From: JAUVPY01 sp034412795
Lineage (GTDB): Bacteria > Chloroflexota > Anaerolineae > 4572-78 > NAK82
Direction of reading: 5' to 3'
Length of the DNA stretch: 64,000 bases
NCBI GenBank assembly: GCA_034412795.1
Contig: DAOUMD010000212.1
Location: 1 to 64,000 of the forward strand
Part shown: positions 59,541-64,000 of the stretch, piece by piece
Layout of the letters: every line of letters begins with the position of its first letter
How positions within the stretch are numbered: position 1 is the first letter of the stretch
Notes under the pieces: generated by a model
Databases searched by the model: none
The model's input: only the letters and a program-made list of their open reading frames with translations
Told to the model about the DNA's origin: nothing
Translations under genes and position numbers: made by a program

Positions 59541-59557
59541 ACCGCGCTGCGCGCGGT
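59541..59557. repeat. GC-rich hairpin downstream of variable repeat 2
   Basis: ACCGCGC-TGC-GCGCGGT, a perfect 7-bp stem with a 3-nt loop, lies 67 nt past the stop of the target 2 gene and before the RT fragment. A similar CCCGCC-TAC-GGCGGG hairpin lies at 55835-55849, about 80 nt past the stop of target 1. Confidence 0.7.
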
Positions 59558-59623
59558 TTATGCCCCATCCCCCAGAGGACAGCGTTTCAGAGATTCAGGG
59601 CCCAGAGCAGCCAGAGGCCAGAG

Positions 59624-59749
59624 TTAAAGAAAGCCGGGAGCCACGCACAAACGAAACCCGAGGTTGAAGTTCCCGTCGGACGGGTAGTCCCCGCCGCGGT
59701 ACGCGCAGCGAACGATCCTGTCATCAGCGTTGAACGCGCCGCCGCGCAA
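59624..59749 (-). repeat. DGR-type variable repeat 2
   Basis: The last 126 nt of the target 2 gene. The outer parts are identical to variable repeat 1 (see 55929-56054). The core is 59651-59731. Variable codons in sense order include AAC, GCT, GAT, ATC, TAC, GGC, GAC, TAC, TCC, GAC, AAC, TTC, AAC and CTC. Six bases past the stop are also identical between the two copies. Confidence 0.85.
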
Positions 59750-62440
59750 CACCCGGAGGACGTTTTCGCCAGCCTCCAGATTCTCACGGCCATCGTCGAC
59801 TCGGTATGGGTATTTAAAATCCGGCGCATCCGAACTTTTGCCCCACAGACTCTGGGTCCACTCCCATACATTGCCGCTCATGTCCAGGGCTCCGTACGGG
59901 CTGGTACCACCTGAAAAACAGCCTACGGCGCTGGTGGTGTCCACCCCCGTATCCCCGTAGTTGGCCCGTTTGGGGTCCGGCTCGTCACCCCAGGGGTAGA
60001 CCCGCCCATCCGTCCCGCGCGCCGCCTTCTCCCACTCGGCCTCGGTCGGCAAACGGACCTGCCATCCTTCTTCTCGCAACAGCCTCCCCAGTGGCTCCGG
60101 CATTCCATCCCAGGCCCGCAACTGATCCGTCAGCCAACGACAATAGGCCAGCGCCTCGTACCAGGTGACCCGCACCACCGGGTGGTTATCCAGGCCGCGC
60201 AGGCTATCTTCGTCGACCGGCTTATGCCCGCTCTGCCCCACAAAGACCCGGAACTGGGCCGTCGTCACCGGGTAACGGGCGATGTAATAGCCAGGCAGGT
60301 CTACCGAGTGTTGGGGCAGCTCTTCGTCGTAAGCCTTTGGGTCCTGCCCTTTGTCACTTCCCATCAGGAACGTCCCGACCGGAACCTCCAAGAAGCCCAA
60401 CAGCGGCTCGTCGGGCAGGTACCAGGCATCGGCCCGGAAGCGAGGATCGCCCAATCGAGCCAGGGTATCGCCCGCCCGGGCGCGCAGCACGCCGGACGCA
60501 TCCACCTGCCGATCGGCGAGCGCCGCCACCAGGCGCTCCGCCTGTCTGCCGCGCAGGACGGCATCCGGTCGTTCCAATTCCAGCAGCGCCGCCCCGGCCA
60601 GTTCCAACCCGGCCAGGTGTGTTTCCCCGTCCCCTTTTAGAGAAGAAAGCCAGTCCAGGTAGGCCTGCGCTGCGGGAGCATAATCCGCCTGGGCAAAGCC
60701 ATAGGTCAGCAGTGTTACCTCGCGCCACCAAGGCTCTGTTACGTGGGGCAGCAGTCGAGGCCATCCCTCGCCCCGCTGTTTGGCCAGGAGCCGGGCGGCC
60801 AGGAATTCCTGGAAGGTCAGATGTACGAACTGGAAAAACTCAGCGCGCTCCTCCAACAAGCCGCCCCGGTAGCGCACCGCCCGGACAAATCGGTCCAGCG
60901 CTTCCGGCTCCAGGTGCGGGGCCAGGATGGTCCGCAACCGCTCCTCCCGAATTGCCGCGCCATCCTCTCCCCCTTCGTGCATCTCCAAGGCCAGGATGGA
61001 AAGCCACTCCCGCTGTGCCTCCCACGGTCCGCCCCAGGCCACTACCTCTCCTCGGGCCGGATCCTCCGGGATGTATTGGGCCTGGAGAATGACCTTGACC
61101 CCGGCCTCGTACAACTTGGCCCGCTCGCGAGGCAATTCCGTCTCCCCCCACTTCACACTGACCACCATAGTCGTCATCAGGGGGGTGCTGACCAGCGGCG
61201 GCAAATCCTGGTGGATGCGCAGCGCATTGATCTCCCGGATGGCCACCATCAACTCCTGTGTCCGAGCCTCCACCTCGCCCGGGTACAATTGGCGGCACCA
61301 GTTCTTCACCAGGGTCTGAATCTGCCCCTCCTCTAGGCGCTGCACGTCCAGGCGCAGGAAGTCGTCGCCGAAGACCGCCTCGTCCCGGTACCCAGCCTCC
61401 CGCGCCGTAACCAGCACTTGGTTGCCGGGGTAGATGTCGTTGACCAGGTTTTCTACTTCCTGCCGCACCCGTCCCCGGTCTTCCCGGCTCACCACTTCAT
61501 CCAACCCATCCAGCATCAACAGGCAACCACCGCCCAGCAACAGCCGGTCAAAGAAGTCCTCTGACAGTTCGAGTGCCGGACTGCGGCGCTTGAGGTACCA
61601 GGGGATGAAGCCCGGCAGCGTGCCGGCCCGGGGGTTCTTTAATCGCTCGCGGGGAGACTGGCCGCACAGGTCCAGGTAGTCACGGTAATAGCGCAGGGGA
61701 ATCACCATCGGTACCGGCCGTCGGGCGGGATGGGGCAGAGCAACGGCTACTTCGCCCCCTTCCTGCACGCTCTCGGTCAGCATCACCGCCAGGTAAGCCA
61801 ACAGCGTGCTCTTGCCGCTCCCTGCGCCCCCCACTATAGCGATGTGACCGGAGGCGGTCAGCAACTTCTCCAGGGAGACCTGGTCGCCGACTTCCTCTTG
61901 CCTGGCAGCCCACGCCATCCAGGCTCGGGCCATAGCGATCCTGTCCTCCCCCTTGCCCGCCAGTTTCTCAAGGTCGGCCTGGCGCGGCGGCCTAAAGCGA
62001 CGCAAGGTCAACGGCACAAAAACCTCTTTCAATTGTCGCACCGGGCGGCCCTGTGCCATCGGCAGGCTTTCCAACCCGTAGAGACGAGCTTTGCTGTAAG
62101 CATTGCTCACCCAGCGCAGGTATTGCCCCAGGACACGTTCCACCTCATCTTTAGAAAGCGATGGCTTTCCTGGAGGAGCCAGGTAGATCTTGTAGATGCT
62201 GCCGAAGACCGGACCGGCCACGGCGATACTATCAGTGCCAGCCGCAGCCGCTCCCTCACCCTGGGCGATGGCGCCCGATCCGGTGAGCCGCGCCTGCATC
62301 GTGGCCTGCTTTTCCCTCAGCGCGGCCAGCGCCGCATCAAGCTGCTCCCGCGGCAGGATGCCGTGCAATGCCTCCTGCGCCGCAATCGCCTCCTCGATCT
62401 TGGCCAGCTCCGCCTCCAGCCGGGCGCGGTTTTCGTTCAT
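59624..62440 (-). CDS. NACHT-domain NTPase with C-terminal FGE/C-type-lectin-fold domain (DGR-type target 2)
   Basis: About 938 residues, from the ATG at 62440 (GGAGGGAAG upstream). An N-terminal coiled coil (~1-50, 'RARLEAELAKIEEAIAAQEALHG') precedes the 'TGSGAIAQGEGAAAAGTDSIAVAG' stretch also seen, in similar form, in target 1. The NACHT domain follows (~195-480; Walker A 'IVGGAGSGKSTLLAYLAVML', Walker B 'CLLMLDGLDEVVSRED', 'QVLVTAREAGYRDE'), then a helical region. An FGE-like domain spans ~690-938 ('LEVPVGTFLMGSDKGQD', 'YPVTTAQFRVFVGQ', 'SGNVWEWTQ'), ending 'VRCAYRGGDYPSDGNFNLGFRLC'. Its N-terminal half differs from target 1, so the shared part is the C-terminal binding domain. Probably a sensor whose binding face is varied by a DGR (inference). 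Confidence 0.88.
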   Translation of the reverse strand: MNENRARLEAELAKIEEAIAAQEALHGILPREQLDAALAALREKQATMQARLTGSGAIAQGEGAAAAGTDSIAVAGPVFGSIYKIYLAPPGKPSLSKDEVERVLGQYLRWVSNAYSKARLYGLESLPMAQGRPVRQLKEVFVPLTLRRFRPPRQADLEKLAGKGEDRIAMARAWMAWAARQEEVGDQVSLEKLLTASGHIAIVGGAGSGKSTLLAYLAVMLTESVQEGGEVAVALPHPARRPVPMVIPLRYYRDYLDLCGQSPRERLKNPRAGTLPGFIPWYLKRRSPALELSEDFFDRLLLGGGCLLMLDGLDEVVSREDRGRVRQEVENLVNDIYPGNQVLVTAREAGYRDEAVFGDDFLRLDVQRLEEGQIQTLVKNWCRQLYPGEVEARTQELMVAIREINALRIHQDLPPLVSTPLMTTMVVSVKWGETELPRERAKLYEAGVKVILQAQYIPEDPARGEVVAWGGPWEAQREWLSILALEMHEGGEDGAAIREERLRTILAPHLEPEALDRFVRAVRYRGGLLEERAEFFQFVHLTFQEFLAARLLAKQRGEGWPRLLPHVTEPWWREVTLLTYGFAQADYAPAAQAYLDWLSSLKGDGETHLAGLELAGAALLELERPDAVLRGRQAERLVAALADRQVDASGVLRARAGDTLARLGDPRFRADAWYLPDEPLLGFLEVPVGTFLMGSDKGQDPKAYDEELPQHSVDLPGYYIARYPVTTAQFRVFVGQSGHKPVDEDSLRGLDNHPVVRVTWYEALAYCRWLTDQLRAWDGMPEPLGRLLREEGWQVRLPTEAEWEKAARGTDGRVYPWGDEPDPKRANYGDTGVDTTSAVGCFSGGTSPYGALDMSGNVWEWTQSLWGKSSDAPDFKYPYRVDDGRENLEAGENVLRVLRGGAFNADDRIVRCAYRGGDYPSDGNFNLGFRLCVAPGFL

Positions 62441-62520
62441 GATCTTCCCTCCCTGGAAGCCCACTCAAAACTGGGCAGTCACGAACCCGTTTTGAGCCAA
62501 AGAGACTCCCTGCCGTCACC

Positions 62521-62617
62521 GGACCAATGACGAATGACGTAGCTAGCGGTCCCCTCCGTCCTTCGTCGTTCGTCCTTCGTCCGGCTGAGAACGTGTTACC
62601 CTATTTCTGAACCATCC
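62521..62617 (-). repeat. TGGTTCAGA-ended mobile-like element, copy 3 (partial)
   Basis: Its right end (complement of GGATGGTTCAGAAATAG) overlaps the last codons of the methyltransferase gene and supplies the residues MVQK and the TAG stop. The rest (CGAAGGACGAACGACGAAGG words, AACACGTTCTCAGCCGG) matches copies 1 and 2. The left end lacks the second TGGTTCAG terminus and is truncated. Confidence 0.78.
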
Positions 62618-63347
62618 TCTTTTCGGCCACCAAAAAATGAGAGAGCCCGAAGGCGCGCAGCGGCGTCCGCTCCAGCCCGTAAGTGACCCGGCGCAGCAGT
62701 CGCCCCAAGGTTGGGCGGCGCGCCACGATATTGTCGTAGCCCGGATAGATTTGGGTGTGCAGGACGATGTGCACCGGAAGACCCTCAAAGAGCGACCGTA
62801 AGTCCTGAGCCGTGTAAGCCCGCACGTGAGGCGCCAGACGGTTTCGCAGCCGGTCCGGCAGATAGTTGATGAAAGGCGTGTTGCCAAAGTGGTAATCGCC
62901 GCGCCAATAATGACCGTGCGTTTCGAAAGGGTAGAGTCGATTAGGACAGAAAAGGATCAGCCGGCCCCCCACTTTGAGCACGCGCACCATCTCGGCGGCC
63001 GAAGCTCGATCGTCGGCCACGTGCTCGATGACCTCGTGGGACAGCACCAGGTCGAACACGTCGTCGGCAAAGGGCAACGCCTCGGCCGGCGACTGGGCTA
63101 CCATGCCGTCGCCCGGTGCTTCGCGCGCCCGCTCGCCCTCGATTTCGACCCCAAAGACGTGAGGCGTAAACCGGCCAAAGGCACGCATATAGACCCCCAC
63201 GCCACAGCCGACGTCCAGGGTCCGCCCATCCTCCAATCGATCCCCGGCAGCCTCCCGGATCATCGCCCAGCGTCGCTCCTGCCCCGCCCGCCACACCAGG
63301 GAAGGGACACCGCGTTCGGCCGGTTTGTCTTGGTACGGTGTGTTCAA
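62601..63347 (-). CDS. Class I SAM-dependent methyltransferase
   Basis: 248 residues, starting at TTG 63347. SAM-binding motif I is 'RTLDVGCGVGVYMRAFGRF', with 'PFADDVFDLVLSHEVIEHVADD' (post-I region, Methyltransf_11 type) and 'VLKVGGRLILFCPNRLYPFET'. The acceptor is unknown; enzymes of this type modify lipids, quinones or sugars. Its last four residues and stop are encoded by the end of a repeat element, so the C-terminus was probably altered by an insertion. The UbiE-like gene lies upstream on the same strand. Confidence 0.85.
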   Translation of the reverse strand: MNTPYQDKPAERGVPSLVWRAGQERRWAMIREAAGDRLEDGRTLDVGCGVGVYMRAFGRFTPHVFGVEIEGERAREAPGDGMVAQSPAEALPFADDVFDLVLSHEVIEHVADDRASAAEMVRVLKVGGRLILFCPNRLYPFETHGHYWRGDYHFGNTPFINYLPDRLRNRLAPHVRAYTAQDLRSLFEGLPVHIVLHTQIYPGYDNIVARRPTLGRLLRRVTYGLERTPLRAFGLSHFLVAEKRMVQK

Positions 63348-63365
63348 TGTCCGTTCTCACAATTC

Positions 63366-63479
63366 AGGGATCGGGGAATCGGGGAATCAGGAAACCAGGT
63401 GATACGCCAGTCACCTGATTCCCTGATCCCCTGATTCCCCGATCCCCCGATTCCCCGATCCCCTGATTCCCTGACTCCC
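63366..63479. repeat. Word-repeat inverted arms (GGGGAATC)
   Basis: Left arm 63366-63402 (AGGGATCGGGGAATCGGGG and further units) and right arm 63411-63479 (TGATTCCCTGATCCCC units) are degenerate complements. The right arm is longer and ends 1 nt before the UbiE-like gene's stop. Confidence 0.82.
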
Positions 63480-64000
63480 CTACTTCACCCCCACATGCAA
63501 CGCTACCGTCCCCAGCATCAACATCTGGAAACAGACGTGACGCAGACCTACGCCCTCCATCACCGCCGCCAGCTCGCTTGGGCGTAAGAAACTATCGGCC
63601 GAGCGGGGCAGATAGCTGTAAGCATCGGCCTGGCCGCTGATAAGCGCACCCAGCCGCGGGACGACGCGGTGAAAATAGAAACGGAACATCGCTCCCCCGG
63701 GCGTGTCGGGTGGACGCGGCACGTCGAGCACCAGCACCCGCCCCCCGGGCCGGGTGACGCGCCGTTGCTCGGCCAGAGCGGCTGCCACGTCGACGACGTT
63801 GCGCATCAAAAAGCCGGAGGCCACCGCATCGAATGTGTCGCCGGGGAAAGGCAGACACAGCGTATCGCCGGCCGTCCAATGTACCGGACGACCGGCGGCC
63901 CGCGCCCGCCCCACGTGCATCATCGGCAAGGTGAAGTCGGCGCCGACGACCAGGGCCAGATCAGGTTTTTGGCGCAGCGCCTCAAAGGCCACATCCCCTG
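63480..64000 (-). CDS. UbiE/MenG-type methyltransferase (5' partial)
   Basis: C-terminal ~170 residues of a class I methyltransferase; the frame is open to the window edge, where residues G-D-V precede 'AFEALRQKPDL'. 'HWTAGDTLCLPFPGDTFDAVASGFLMRNVVDVAAALAEQRRVTRPGGRVLVLDVPRPP' and 'RFYFHRVVPRLGALISGQADAYSYLPRSADSFLRP' match the demethylmenaquinone/ubiquinone C-methyltransferase signature (UbiE/COQ5). It probably methylates a menaquinone precursor, which would fit respiratory oxidation of acyl-CoAs. The start lies outside the window. Confidence 0.85.
   Translation of the reverse strand, partial: GDVAFEALRQKPDLALVVGADFTLPMMHVGRARAAGRPVHWTAGDTLCLPFPGDTFDAVASGFLMRNVVDVAAALAEQRRVTRPGGRVLVLDVPRPPDTPGGAMFRFYFHRVVPRLGALISGQADAYSYLPRSADSFLRPSELAAVMEGVGLRHVCFQMLMLGTVALHVGVK

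Noticed and set aside
55929..59749. Plain gene conversion as the explanation for the similar gene ends
   Set aside because: Conversion would explain identical flanks but not a core in which 19 of 21 changes are nonsynonymous-type positions in C- or T-ending codons; it remains possible in addition to DGR action.
55929..62440. A DGR template repeat within the window
   Set aside because: I looked for a segment similar to the variable repeats but rich in AAC, on both strands around the RT fragment and elsewhere; the conserved GCGCAGCGAAC stretch was seen only in the two variable repeats.
1..64000. CRISPR arrays, tRNA and rRNA genes
   Set aside because: No regularly spaced identical repeats with unique spacers and no tRNA or rRNA signatures were recognised; the word repeats are degenerate and tandem, not spaced.

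Overview
The window looks like one chromosomal contig from a Chloroflexota bacterium, probably Anaerolineae-like. This is an inference from gene content: a very long SARP/NB-ARC/TPR regulator, NACHT proteins with formylglycine-generating-enzyme-like C-termini, a CSLREA/choice-of-anchor-Q beta-helix protein, Thr/Pro-rich secreted WD40-like proteins, and several unrelated secreted proteins ending in a short '[IV]YLP' tail. No rRNA, tRNA or CRISPR array was recognised. The first gene (left edge) and last gene (right edge) are cut by the window.

Layout. 1-6 kb: envelope polysaccharide genes (UDP-glucuronate epimerase-like, flippase-like protein, membrane glycosyltransferase, GT2). 6-12.7 kb: a small secreted protein, then an operon of imidazolonepropionase with a 2-oxoacid:ferredoxin oxidoreductase whose beta and gamma parts are fused, then an M24 peptidase. 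12.7-24 kb: secreted proteins and proteases (a beta-propeller-like protein, a multidomain M4 metallopeptidase with an emfourin-like lipoprotein inhibitor, a subtilase) plus a geranylgeranyl-reductase/polyprenyl-synthase fusion. 24-34.5 kb: a minus-strand acyl-CoA beta-oxidation operon (TetR regulator, thiolase, hydroxyacyl-CoA dehydrogenase, enoyl-CoA hydratase, two acyl-CoA dehydrogenases, EtfBA), into which a four-helix-bundle gene bracketed by repeats is inserted. 34.5-45 kb: ornithine aminotransferase and a DNA double-strand-break set (SbcD, SbcC, NurA) with an IPMDH-like dehydrogenase between SbcD and SbcC, then a LysM protein and an aldo/keto reductase. 45-52 kb: J-domain protein, DUF1998 helicase, PrsW-like membrane protease, beta-helix surface protein. 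52-55.6 kb: SARP regulator. 55.9-62.4 kb: two large NACHT proteins flanking a truncated reverse transcriptase. 62.6-64 kb: two SAM methyltransferases.

Main discovery candidate: the two NACHT proteins end in a 126-nt segment with the signature of diversity-generating-retroelement (DGR) variable repeats. The flanks are identical and the core differs at 21 bases. Nineteen of the 21 fall in first or second codon positions, and the variable codons nearly all end in C or T, as expected from an AAC/AAT-rich template. Between the two genes lies the N-terminal piece of a DGR-type reverse transcriptase, cut off before its catalytic motifs. I found no template repeat in the window. The locus therefore looks like a decayed or trans-dependent DGR that diversified a pair of STAND-NTPase sensors.

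Second theme: the intergenic DNA is full of short repeats. These include low-complexity 'word' repeats arranged as inverted arms, a ~140-bp element family with ends carrying TGGTTCAGA, a hairpin element present at 11.5 kb and 52.2 kb, and AGAAACC-GG-TTTTT inverted pairs. Several abut or supply the stop codons of neighbouring genes, and one pair lies in frame inside a glycosyltransferase gene.
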